A stretch of 6,428 bases of DNA from an uncultured Oscillospiraceae bacterium (GCA_900550095.1 URRG01000143.1:1-6428), one strand, 5' to 3'. Positions 1-5,467 are shown, counted from the first letter of the stretch. Translations and numbers: made by a program. The notes: generated by a model from the sequence alone, not told the origin.

Positions 1-476
1 CCCGGGCCGATATGGGCTTCATCGCCATGAAAGGGCTTTCCGGCGGGCTGATTACCAATTCCGCCATGGCCTACGCGTATCTTTCTCAATTTCCTCATGT
101 GGCCCCCATCTGGGGCGTCCAGCGGGAATGGGAACTGGATGAATTCCTTTCCTACCAGGAAAACCCGCCTGCATTTACTGAAGAGATGAAGGCCGCCATA
201 GAAAAGGACCGCATTCAGCTTTCCGGGGATTTCTGCCGCAGCTGCGGTTACTGTATGCCCTGCCCCGCTGGGATCGAAATCAGCAACTGCGCCCGTATGG
301 GGTTGCTTCTGCGGCGCTCGCCGAAAGAAAACTGGCTCACCCCGGAATGGCAGAAAAAGATGGCCCAAATCGAAGACTGCCTCCACTGCAACCAATGTAT
401 GAAAAAATGTCCCTACGGTCTCAATACGCCGGAACTGCTCCGGAAGAATCTGGAGGATTACAGGACCTTCCTGTAA
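1..476 (+). CDS. Aldo/keto reductase with C-terminal 2x[4Fe-4S] ferredoxin domain (3' part only)
   Basis: Only the C-terminal 157 or so residues are present; the frame is open to the left edge (first whole codon at base 3), so the Met at base 12 is internal. The beginning (MGFIAMKGLSGGLITN, then PIWGVQRE-ELDEF) matches the last strands of the TIM barrel of aldo/keto reductases, which bind NAD(P)H. After the barrel come two cysteine clusters. Counted from the Met at base 12, they are C75-x2-C78-x2-C81-x2-C84-P, and C123-x2-C126-x2-C129-x3-C133-P, the pattern of a bacterial 2x[4Fe-4S] ferredoxin. This architecture is common in Clostridia and related anaerobes. It suggests a cytoplasmic oxidoreductase that moves electrons between NAD(P)H, iron-sulfur clusters and a carbonyl substrate. 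The substrate cannot be told from the sequence. The family assignment is firm; the specific reaction is unknown. Confidence 0.9.
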   Translation, partial: RADMGFIAMKGLSGGLITNSAMAYAYLSQFPHVAPIWGVQREWELDEFLSYQENPPAFTEEMKAAIEKDRIQLSGDFCRSCGYCMPCPAGIEISNCARMGLLLRRSPKENWLTPEWQKKMAQIEDCLHCNQCMKKCPYGLNTPELLRKNLEDYRTFL

Positions 477-563
477 AAATTCGGAATAATCCTCACGGCT
501 GATCCCGATGGAGAAAAACAAATACCAGTATATGTCTCCGATAAATATATACCGCAATAGAAT

Positions 564-603
564 CCAGAAAGCAGGCTGAAAGTACTTTCTGCCTTTTGGT
601 TTT
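564..603 (+). terminator. Probable rho-independent terminator after the aldo/keto reductase
   Basis: Bases 564-574 pair with 589-599 over 11 positions, with one A-C mismatch and one G-T wobble. The stem is followed by TTTT at 600-603. The loop itself contains the small palindrome AAAGTACTTT. It lies about 88 bases after the reductase stop codon. The stem is imperfect and the T-run short, so the call is moderate. Confidence 0.45.
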
Positions 604-723
604 CCTGTATAGGCAACGATTCTTTCCACTTCGGGCGGATTCCATATTTTAAAGGCTGTATCTTCTTACAGCAAATGGTTATACAATACAAAAATATCTC
701 TTCTGTTTTACGCAGAGGTCACA

Positions 724-752
724 TTGACCGTATTTTTCCTCCGTGCTATACT
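724..752 (+). promoter_or_regulatory. Sigma-A promoter of the glycerol-1-phosphate dehydrogenase gene
   Basis: A -35 box TTGACC at 724-729 and a -10 box TATACT at 747-752 are separated by exactly 17 bases. Each differs from consensus by one base. Transcription would start near 759, giving a leader of about 68 bases before the ATG at 827. Confidence 0.8.
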
Positions 753-772
753 GGCCTCAAATAGTACAAGGC

Positions 773-795
773 TGCGGCAGAAACCGTCTGCCGCA
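773..795 (+). promoter_or_regulatory. Perfect 9-bp leader hairpin between promoter and start codon
   Basis: TGCGGCAGA at 773-781 pairs exactly with TCTGCCGCA at 787-795, with a 5-base loop AACCG. It lies about 14 bases after the predicted transcription start and ends 16 bases before the ribosome binding site. No T-run follows, so it is not a terminator. It could be an operator for a dimeric repressor or a 5' stem that stabilises the mRNA. The structure is seen directly; its role is inference. Confidence 0.6.
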
Positions 796-811
796 CGTTC
801 ACAGCCGCTTT

Positions 812-819
812 GGAGGAGG
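812..819 (+). promoter_or_regulatory. Ribosome binding site that fixes the start at 827
   Basis: GGAGGAGG sits 7 bases before the ATG at 827. The in-frame upstream alternative at 743 lies between the -35 and -10 boxes of the promoter and so could not be in the transcript. Confidence 0.85.
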
Positions 820-826
820 AGCAGAC

Positions 827-2002
827 ATGCGAGATACAGGGGATATCTCTTCTTTTGCCGGATTTCAGACGCAGTGCGAATGCGGCCATACCCACACCGT
901 TCCCATCCGCCACATCTATACGGGGATAGGTGCGCTTTCCAGGCTTTCCGATATCCTGCAGGATTTTCAGGGCAAAAAGGTCTTTCTTATAGGCGACGCC
1001 AACACCATGCCGCTTGCGGAAGAAAGGGTCCTATTCATGCTGCGGGAGGCGAAATGCTCTGTGGCCCGGCACGTTTTTACATACCGGGGAGCCGGCCATC
1101 AGGTGCTGGACGAGAAACTGATCGGCAATATGCTGATAAAGCTTCCTCAAGACACAGAATTGATCGTGGCGATAGGCTCCGGAACCATGAACGACCTTTC
1201 CCGAGTCGTCAGCACCCGCTGCCGGATTCCGTATATCATCATAGGAACGGCTCCCTCCATGGACGGCTATGCCTCCGCTACCTCTGCCGTTCTATCGGAG
1301 GGGGACAAAATCTCCGTGCCGCTGCGGCCTCCGTATGGAATCATATGCGATACGCAGGTGATGCGCACCGCTCCCGAGATGATGTCTGCAGCGGGTTTCA
1401 GCGACGTGCTGGGAAAATATATCGCCATCCGGGACTGGCAGCTCTCGGAGCGGGAAACCGGGGAATATTTCTGCCCTTACATCGCCGGGCTTGTGCTTAC
1501 CGCCGTGGAAGAATGCGTTCAACAGGCGGACCGCCTTTTTGAGAAGGACGAAAGCGTCCTTCTTTCCGTGACCAACGCTCTGGTTCTTTCCGGCGTAGCC
1601 ATCAGTATGTATGGTATATCCCGCCCTGCTGCCGGAGGAGAGCACCGGATCGCCCATTGCTGGGAAGTAGCGGCCGCCAATTCCGGAGAAGACCGGTTCC
1701 TGCACGGCAACTACGTGGGGCTCGGGACCCTCGTTATGGCCCGCCTCTACGAACTGGCGGAACCAAAAGAAGATCTCCCGCCCTGCGAGTATATGCCCTC
1801 CTTCTCAGAGATCCGCTCCTATCTGGATAAAATGCGCGGATACAGCTCCTTTGAAACGCTGGGGATAGATCGGGCGGCTTTAGAAGAAAGCCTTCGTCAT
1901 GCCGCAGAATCCAACGCCCGTTATACGCTTTTGAATTATCTCAAAGACCGGGGCCGGCTGGAAGCTTATATAGGTCTTCTGAGCCGGGAATTTTTCGGCT
2001 GA
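827..2002 (+). CDS. sn-Glycerol-1-phosphate dehydrogenase (AraM/EgsA-like, Fe-ADH_2 family)
   Basis: A 391-residue protein of the iron-containing alcohol dehydrogenase superfamily, close to AraM/EgsA. That enzyme reduces dihydroxyacetone phosphate with NAD(P)H to sn-glycerol-1-phosphate in the cytoplasm, using a bound metal ion. Visible landmarks in order are the nucleotide-binding strand KVFLIGDANT (51-60), the glycine loop GSGTMND (117-123), the family signature TAPSMDGYAS (141-150), and the metal-site motifs GFSDVLGK (Asp193), GGEHRIAHCWE (His273) and LHGNYVG (His293). All expected metal ligands are present, so the enzyme looks active. The frame is open further upstream to 743, but the ATG at 827 follows GGAGGAGG (812-819) at ideal spacing. 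The gene stands alone between its own promoter and terminator; no arabinose genes or prenyl-glyceryl-phosphate synthase are adjacent. Another polyol phosphate substrate remains possible. Confidence 0.88.
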   Translation: MRDTGDISSFAGFQTQCECGHTHTVPIRHIYTGIGALSRLSDILQDFQGKKVFLIGDANTMPLAEERVLFMLREAKCSVARHVFTYRGAGHQVLDEKLIGNMLIKLPQDTELIVAIGSGTMNDLSRVVSTRCRIPYIIIGTAPSMDGYASATSAVLSEGDKISVPLRPPYGIICDTQVMRTAPEMMSAAGFSDVLGKYIAIRDWQLSERETGEYFCPYIAGLVLTAVEECVQQADRLFEKDESVLLSVTNALVLSGVAISMYGISRPAAGGEHRIAHCWEVAAANSGEDRFLHGNYVGLGTLVMARLYELAEPKEDLPPCEYMPSFSEIRSYLDKMRGYSSFETLGIDRAALEESLRHAAESNARYTLLNYLKDRGRLEAYIGLLSREFFG

Positions 2003-2106
2003 CTTTTATTTGGGAACTTCTTATCTCTCTTTCAGAAAAGCATCTGCAGTCTTCCCTATTTTCGAAAAAACTTCGTTTCAGCACGGGAAGAAACCTGCAA
2101 AAGAGA

Positions 2107-2144
2107 AGAAAGAGGCCGAATGCAGCTGCGTTCGGCCTCTTTCT
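2107..2144 (+). terminator. Strong rho-independent terminator after the glycerol-1-phosphate dehydrogenase
   Basis: A perfect stem of 14 bp joins 2107-2120 to 2131-2144 (core AGAGGCCGAA/TTCGGCCTCT). The top of the loop can extend it through the GCAGCTGC palindrome. A-rich sequence precedes the stem and T-rich sequence lies in and after its right arm. It begins about 105 bases after the stop codon. The reverse strand also runs into a pyrimidine-rich stretch, so it may work in both directions. Confidence 0.85.
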
Positions 2145-2448
2145 CAATGTTTAAAAACTATATTCACGCAATAGCTGTCGGCGTTATGCGGCAAACAAAA
2201 ACAATGCAAATCTGAAACTCAAACACGGTCCGCATTCAGATTCAGCTTAAAATACCAATCTATGAAAAAGCATCCGTAAAAACCTGGCTGCAAAGCGGCG
2301 TAAACGTTCTTTTTACTGAAAAGAAAAAGCTCTGGAACGGCGCCTCGATTGTTGAGACAAACAAAAAACGGAACAAGAATACTCGGTTCAATTTGGAAAG
2401 CGCTGACAAAAAATATACCCACTGAAAACGCGAGTAAAAAGGCAATAT

Positions 2449-2490
2449 AAAAAGCTGAGCTCGGAACACAGATTACGTTCCGGGCTCAGC
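2449..2490 (-). terminator. Strong rho-independent terminator of tRNA-Gly
   Basis: On the minus strand GCTGAGC-C-CGGAAC (2490-2477) pairs with GTTCCG-A-GCTCAGC (2467-2454), a 14-position stem with a single mismatch and a 9-base loop. It is followed directly by TTTTT at 2453-2449. It starts 4 bases after the encoded CCA. With no clear terminator directly after the CARF-nuclease gene, read-through transcripts from that gene would also end here. Confidence 0.92.
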
Positions 2491-2494
2491 CTGA

Positions 2495-2568
2495 TGGAGC
2501 GGAAGAGGGGAATCGAACCCCCATATTCAGCTTGGGAAGCTGATGTTCTACCACTGAACTACTTCCGC
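2495..2568 (-). tRNA. tRNA-Gly, anticodon CCC, CCA tail encoded
   Basis: The minus strand folds into a complete cloverleaf. The acceptor stem is GCGGAAG/CTTCCGC (7 perfect pairs), the D stem GTTC/GAAC, the anticodon stem TCAGC/GCTGA with loop TTCCCAA, and the T arm GGGGG-TTCGATT-CCCCT. The anticodon CCC (complement at 2534-2536) reads the glycine codon GGG. The discriminator base is T, followed by a genomically encoded CCA (complement TGG at 2495-2497). The gene has its own promoter upstream and a terminator immediately downstream, so it is a single-gene unit. No duplicated 3' end is visible in the window, so there is no sign that it has served as an integration site here. Confidence 0.97.
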
Positions 2569-2587
2569 ATTTTCTGAGTGCTTGATT

Positions 2588-2616
2588 ATTCTACCACATC
2601 TGCGGAAGCAATGCAA
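2588..2616 (-). promoter_or_regulatory. Promoter of tRNA-Gly
   Basis: Read on the minus strand, the -35 box TTGCAT (2616-2611) and the -10 box TAGAAT (2593-2588) are 17 bases apart. The predicted start is near 2581, about 13 bases before the mature tRNA 5' end. The spacing is ideal and both boxes are near consensus. Confidence 0.78.
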
Positions 2617-2648
2617 GAACTTTCTAAAATTTTTTATAAACGCCGCTG

Positions 2649-3830
2649 TTACCGGCTCTGCGCGATATGCAAAAGCTTTTCAGCCAAGTCTCCGCCCGTC
2701 ACGTCCTCCTGCTGCAGCACATAGATCCCCATATCCGCAGCCCGGCGGTATACGGCAGGATTCACGTGTGAAAGACGGCTCATAGTAGCCAGAACGCCCT
2801 TGGCCCAATATCCTCCATACCGTTCACGCAAAACGTCCAGTTCATTTAGCGCCTGTGTATTGGGAACTCCCGTCTTGCAGGAAATAAACACCGGAGTGGG
2901 CCCTTTTGTCAGAAGAATATCCAATTCGTTCACCGTGCCGGAGCGCTGCTCATCCTCCCCATCCCAATCAATGACTACGCTCACCTGCACATCGTCGAAG
3001 TAGCCGCTATCCTTAGCCGCCACATACAGATAAAGCTCCAGCCATATGCCGATATCACAGAGGCAGCTGCGAAGGAGACGGCTTGTGTAGCGGAAGGAAA
3101 CGCGCTTTCCCCGGAAAACCAGATCCTGTATCACCCCGCACCGCTGAAGCGCTATGAAAATCTCCCTGTTGCAGTACCGTTGCTTCCCATCCGCCATACG
3201 GATATCCAGCGGGGCCCGGATAGCGAGCTCTCTGGATTCTTCCCCGCCGGAAACTGCCTGCAGATACTGGACATGCTTTGTCCAGTTGTCGTAATGCTCC
3301 ACATAAACTTTCCAGACGCTTCTGATGTACTCCTCCATTTCAGGCGTGATATTTTTTGCTCCTACGTGGCCGCATCGGGGGAAGGAGCCTCCGGCCATGA
3401 TCAGAAAATCCTCTGCACTAAAATGCAGCGGATACGGCGTGTTTTCTGCTTCCGGGCAATGCTGCAGGTTCAAAAACCTTCCTCTCGTCTTTTCATACAC
3501 CATAACGGGAATATCCCGGCTGCTGCAAAAAACTCCAGCGGCATACAGCATCGTGCTGCTGCCGCCGGTCACATCCACCACACATTCCGGGAACTGCCCG
3601 GTTACTTTTTCCATAACCGAAACCATACTGGGAATCTGGTTGGCGTCCGCTGTAAAAAAGTGGAGCCGAATAGAAAGCCCTCTTTCCTCCAAGCAGCGAA
3701 CAATCCTGTTTTTTCTCTCTCTATGCATCAGCTTTCCGCCGATAAACACCAGCGTTTCCGGATGAAACGCCACCGCCGCCAATATATTGAAAATCGGTTC
3801 CTCATCATAGAGCTCGATGATCGTTTTCAC
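2649..3830 (-). CDS. DUF1887-family CARF-nuclease, Card1/Can2-like
   Basis: A 393-residue protein with the two-part build of Card1/Can2: an N-terminal CARF-like Rossmann domain (about 1-150) and a C-terminal PD-(D/E)xK nuclease domain (about 220-393). In the CARF part, VVDVTGGSSTM (84-94) matches the glycine-rich loop that binds cyclic oligoadenylate. In the nuclease part the landmarks are GIWLELYLYV (Glu265), NELDILL (Asp304) and FISCKTG (Lys319). Known relatives are dimeric, metal-dependent nucleases that cut RNA and/or DNA once cyclic tetra-adenylate from a type III CRISPR complex binds. The serine at 317, where an acidic residue is usual, is odd. I chose the GTG at 3830 because AGGAGG lies 7 bases before it; the in-frame ATG at 3854 has no such site and adds only a low-complexity MAWRGGGP. 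No CRISPR or cas element is in the window, so its activator is unknown. Length fits the family. Confidence 0.85.
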   Translation of the reverse strand: MKTIIELYDEEPIFNILAAVAFHPETLVFIGGKLMHRERKNRIVRCLEERGLSIRLHFFTADANQIPSMVSVMEKVTGQFPECVVDVTGGSSTMLYAAGVFCSSRDIPVMVYEKTRGRFLNLQHCPEAENTPYPLHFSAEDFLIMAGGSFPRCGHVGAKNITPEMEEYIRSVWKVYVEHYDNWTKHVQYLQAVSGGEESRELAIRAPLDIRMADGKQRYCNREIFIALQRCGVIQDLVFRGKRVSFRYTSRLLRSCLCDIGIWLELYLYVAAKDSGYFDDVQVSVVIDWDGEDEQRSGTVNELDILLTKGPTPVFISCKTGVPNTQALNELDVLRERYGGYWAKGVLATMSRLSHVNPAVYRRAADMGIYVLQQEDVTGGDLAEKLLHIAQSR

Positions 3831-3875
3831 GGGACCCCCTCCTCTCCAAGCCATTCATATAAAACTCTTTCTTAT

Positions 3876-3904
3876 AGTGTACCCCCCTGCCTTAATAAAG
3901 TCAA
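3876..3904 (-). promoter_or_regulatory. Promoter of the CARF-nuclease gene
   Basis: On the minus strand the -35 box TTGACT (3904-3899) and the -10 box TACACT (3881-3876) have a 17-base spacer that ends in a run of six G. Transcription would start near 3869, leaving a leader of about 40 bases to the GTG at 3830 but only about 15 to the ATG at 3854, which also favours the GTG start. Confidence 0.8.
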
Positions 3905-4011
3905 TTTTCCTATCGGATATTGTCTTCTACTGCCCTTACGTCCAATGGAGCAGCGCAAACGTATATTCTTTTCAAGATACGACCTGCTCCAACACCATCC
4001 AAGGAATGAGA

Positions 4012-4022
4012 TTATGTAAAGT
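4012..4022 (+). repeat. Direct repeat TTATGTAAAGT, copy 1
   Basis: An 11-base word repeated exactly at 4185-4195, 173 bases further on. The two copies bracket the block of DnaA-box-like motifs. It may be chance in A/T-rich DNA or a duplicated binding site. Confidence 0.5.
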
Positions 4023-4115
4023 TTTGTTTTCCACAGCTTTTCCCCCATCCTTTTTCGATATTCTTTCAAATACCAGCAAAAAATCCTATGGGACAGCCTT
4101 TTCTCTTTCCATATA

Positions 4116-4145
4116 TGTGGAAAACCCGGTGGAAAATGTGGAGAA
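4116..4145 (-). promoter_or_regulatory. Three tandem DnaA-box-like 9-mers
   Basis: On the minus strand TTTTCCACA (4124-4116), TTTTCCACC (4136-4128) and TTCTCCACA (4145-4137) follow each other in the same direction. A further TTTTCCACA lies on the plus strand at 4027-4035. Against the DnaA box TTATCCACA they have one, two, one and one mismatches. No dnaA, dnaN or rpmH gene is nearby, so this is not the usual oriC setting. A regulatory or titration site is possible but unproven. Confidence 0.35.
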
Positions 4146-4184
4146 ACTAGATACACAGCATACAATACGAAATATTTTTATAGT

Positions 4185-4195
4185 TTATGTAAAGT
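4185..4195 (+). repeat. Direct repeat TTATGTAAAGT, copy 2
   Basis: Exact second copy of the word at 4012-4022. It lies to the right of the DnaA-box-like group, about 115 bases before the start of the secreted-protein gene. Confidence 0.5.
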
Positions 4196-4257
4196 AAAGG
4201 CTTGATTTTTTTCAGAACTCGGTTTAGCCATACAGCGTGAATATATTTCGCAAATCG

Positions 4258-4286
4258 TTTTTAAAACTGGAAAAATATGGTATTCT
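4258..4286 (+). promoter_or_regulatory. Possible extended -10 promoter of the dockerin-like protein gene
   Basis: TATTCT at 4281-4286 is preceded by TG one base before (TGG-TATTCT), an extended -10 element. The -35 region 17 bases upstream (TTTTTA, 4258-4263) is poor. Transcription would start near 4293, just before the ribosome binding site, giving a very short leader. Confidence 0.45.
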
Positions 4287-4311
4287 CACTTCAAAAGGGA
4301 GGAGAAGTACC

Positions 4312-5280
4312 ATGAAGTATCTGCAGCGAAAAGTCTGTGTCCTTAGTTTTGTGCTTTGCGCTCTCATATCTCTTTTTCCCCTCTTTCTGTATCCCCTGAA
4401 CGTCTCGGCAGAATATGAGATCACCGATGATTTCTCCGTGGCATTTCCCAAAAATCAAAAACTCTTTCATGCCGACGGCGGTTCCGTCCTGCTCAGCACA
4501 GACGGAGAGAAATATACAAAGGCCGCACTGCTCACAGATTCGAACAATTCCGAATCAGCGCTGTGGGTGCTGCAGTTTTCATATGTATATACGGATGCTC
4601 TGTCGGACGGCGGCTTTCTATATCTGCTGGAAAAACCAGGCCCCTCCGGCACTAAAATAGGAAGGCTGGATATAGGCACGCAGGCTTTTCACACATATAC
4701 CGCGGCGGTCCGGCCTAGTTCTCCGCTGCAGTGGGAAATCCTGGCTGACAAAAGCCTTTCTCTACGCGCTGTGCAGCTCACAGATTCCCGGCCCGGAACC
4801 TTCCGCATACAGATGGAGCGAAAGCCATACGAAGCGTCCTTCACAGCCGACGCCGCGTCTGCGGAAAGCACGCCCTCCTCTTCCGGAAAACCATCTGAAA
4901 AACCGGAAGAAAATGCGCCTGTGAAGAGTATCGTTCATACCTTTCCCGAGGGAGCCACCGTTTCCTCTCTGGAAAAGGAATACGGCGGCTCCGCCCATAT
5001 TGTGGTTTCGGATGCAGCGGGGAATCCCCAGACAAGCGGCCGCATCCATACAGGGTGGACCATCCGGCTCTATGAGGGTACCCGGCTTACCTCCATCGTC
5101 ACCGTCCGGATCCCCGGCGATATAGGCGGGCAGACCGACGCCGCAAACCGGGATCTGTATTTCCGTTATCTGGCCGGGGAGCTCCATCTTTCCGAGCCCT
5201 ACCGGACCGCGGCGGACTTAAATCAGGATGGTTCCATAACCGTAGCCGATCTGGTGCTGTTCCGCAAAAGCCACGGCTGA
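4312..5280 (+). CDS. Exported protein with C-terminal dockerin-like module
   Basis: A 322-residue protein with a clear signal peptide: basic MKYLQRK, a hydrophobic core (9-28) and a likely cleavage site after NVSA (33). Residues 34-175 form a beta-rich domain I do not recognise. A Ser/Pro/Glu-rich linker (about 183-203) leads to a small module (204-268, from KSIVHTFPEGATVSSL to LTSIVTVRIPG) of a type often seen directly before dockerin repeats in clostridial surface proteins. The tail resembles a type I dockerin. Its second calcium loop is canonical (D302-x-N304-x-D306-x-S308...D313), but the first (D270, G272, Q274, D276, D281) has lost two usual ligands. A role at the cell surface, in binding a cohesin-like partner or as an adhesin, is inferred. 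The ATG at 4312 follows GGGAGGAG at good spacing; the earlier in-frame ATG at 4237 would put a hydrophilic stretch before the signal peptide. No catalytic domain is visible. Confidence 0.75.
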   Translation: MKYLQRKVCVLSFVLCALISLFPLFLYPLNVSAEYEITDDFSVAFPKNQKLFHADGGSVLLSTDGEKYTKAALLTDSNNSESALWVLQFSYVYTDALSDGGFLYLLEKPGPSGTKIGRLDIGTQAFHTYTAAVRPSSPLQWEILADKSLSLRAVQLTDSRPGTFRIQMERKPYEASFTADAASAESTPSSSGKPSEKPEENAPVKSIVHTFPEGATVSSLEKEYGGSAHIVVSDAAGNPQTSGRIHTGWTIRLYEGTRLTSIVTVRIPGDIGGQTDAANRDLYFRYLAGELHLSEPYRTAADLNQDGSITVADLVLFRKSHG

Positions 5281-5312
5281 TTGTTCCCGTATGCTCCTTT
5301 GCTCTTACCAAC

Positions 5313-5337
5313 AGCCTTTTAGACGGCTCATATTTTT
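5313..5337 (+). terminator. Weak possible terminator after the dockerin-like gene
   Basis: AGCC (5313-5316) can pair with GGCT (5325-5328) and TTTTT follows at 5333-5337. The stem is only 4 bp and sits 33 bases after the stop codon, so this is tentative. Confidence 0.25.
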
Positions 5338-5399
5338 GTCTATATCGCATTCATATTCCAAGCATGAAACTATAGAACCCCATATCCATAGAAAAAGAC

Positions 5400-5428
5400 T
5401 TGTATTTCCCCTTTCGATAGTATACAAT
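5400..5428 (+). promoter_or_regulatory. Probable promoter of the flippase-like membrane protein gene
   Basis: TTGTAT at 5400-5405 and TACAAT at 5423-5428 are 17 bases apart, a good sigma-A match. Transcription would begin near 5435, giving a leader of about 105 bases before the ATG at 5541. Confidence 0.6.
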
Positions 5429-5467
5429 ACTTTTTGTATCGCATATATCCCGCCGTATGAGAAATGC

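Larger units (their letters stand above)
477..826. other. Intergenic region between the reductase and the glycerol-1-phosphate dehydrogenase
   Basis: About 350 bases without a convincing gene. It holds the probable reductase terminator (564-603), a small perfect hairpin GCTGTA/TACAGC at 655-660 and 667-672, and at its right end the promoter, leader hairpin and ribosome binding site of the next gene. A minus-strand open frame at 458-691 starts at TTG, lacks a clear ribosome binding site and resembles no family I know, so I treat it as non-coding. Confidence 0.6.
2003..2494. other. Gene-free region between the dehydrogenase gene and tRNA-Gly
   Basis: About 490 bases, richer in A and T than the genes around it. 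It contains the dehydrogenase terminator and the tRNA terminator. Between them are several unexplained inverted repeats: AATCTGAA/TTCAGATT at 2209-2216 and 2235-2242, and CGTTCTTTTT (2305-2314) against AAAAAG (2324-2329) and GAACG (2335-2339). Two overlapping minus-strand open frames (within 2219-2469) lack a credible start or known domain; one begins inside the tRNA terminator. I see no real gene here; a small RNA or decayed sequence is possible. Confidence 0.55.
3831..4311. other. Divergent intergenic region with DnaA-box-like motifs and a direct repeat
   Basis: About 480 bases between the minus-strand CARF-nuclease and the plus-strand secreted protein. It holds the nuclease promoter at the left, a group of TTTTCCACA-like 9-mers (4027-4035 and 4116-4145), an 11-bp direct repeat at 4012-4022 and 4185-4195, and a weak promoter at the right. 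Open frames crossing it (minus 3872-4165, plus 3817-4197) are rich in Phe, Pro and Trp codons generated by the repeats and look non-coding. Base composition is clearly richer in A and T than the flanking genes. Confidence 0.6.

Noticed and set aside
458..691. Minus-strand 77-residue open frame between the first two genes
   Set aside because: TTG start, no good ribosome binding site, no recognisable domain, and it overlaps the end of the reductase gene and its likely terminator.
724..1542. Plus-strand 272-residue open frame overlapping the glycerol-1-phosphate dehydrogenase
   Set aside because: Arg/His/Gly-rich shadow in another frame; it begins in the -35 box of the promoter and has no family match.
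2219..2469. Two overlapping minus-strand open frames next to tRNA-Gly
   Set aside because: They are in different frames, one has a GTG start and the other starts inside the tRNA terminator hairpin; the sequences are Phe-rich low-complexity products of A/T-rich DNA.
2495..2568. tRNA-Gly as an attachment site of an integrated island carrying the nuclease
   Set aside because: The nuclease lies on the 5' side of the tRNA, no integrase is present, and no second copy of the tRNA 3' end is visible.
3180..4019. Long plus-strand open frame opposite the CARF-nuclease gene
   Set aside because: It is the antisense shadow of a well-supported gene with family motifs, promoter and ribosome binding site on the minus strand.
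3872..4165. Minus-strand 97-residue open frame upstream of the CARF-nuclease
   Set aside because: It crosses the nuclease promoter and the DnaA-box-like repeats, has no clear ribosome binding site, and its Trp/Pro/His-rich sequence comes from the repeats.
4012..4195. Chromosomal origin of replication
   Set aside because: The boxes are imperfect and no dnaA, dnaN, recF, gyrB or rpmH gene lies in the window.
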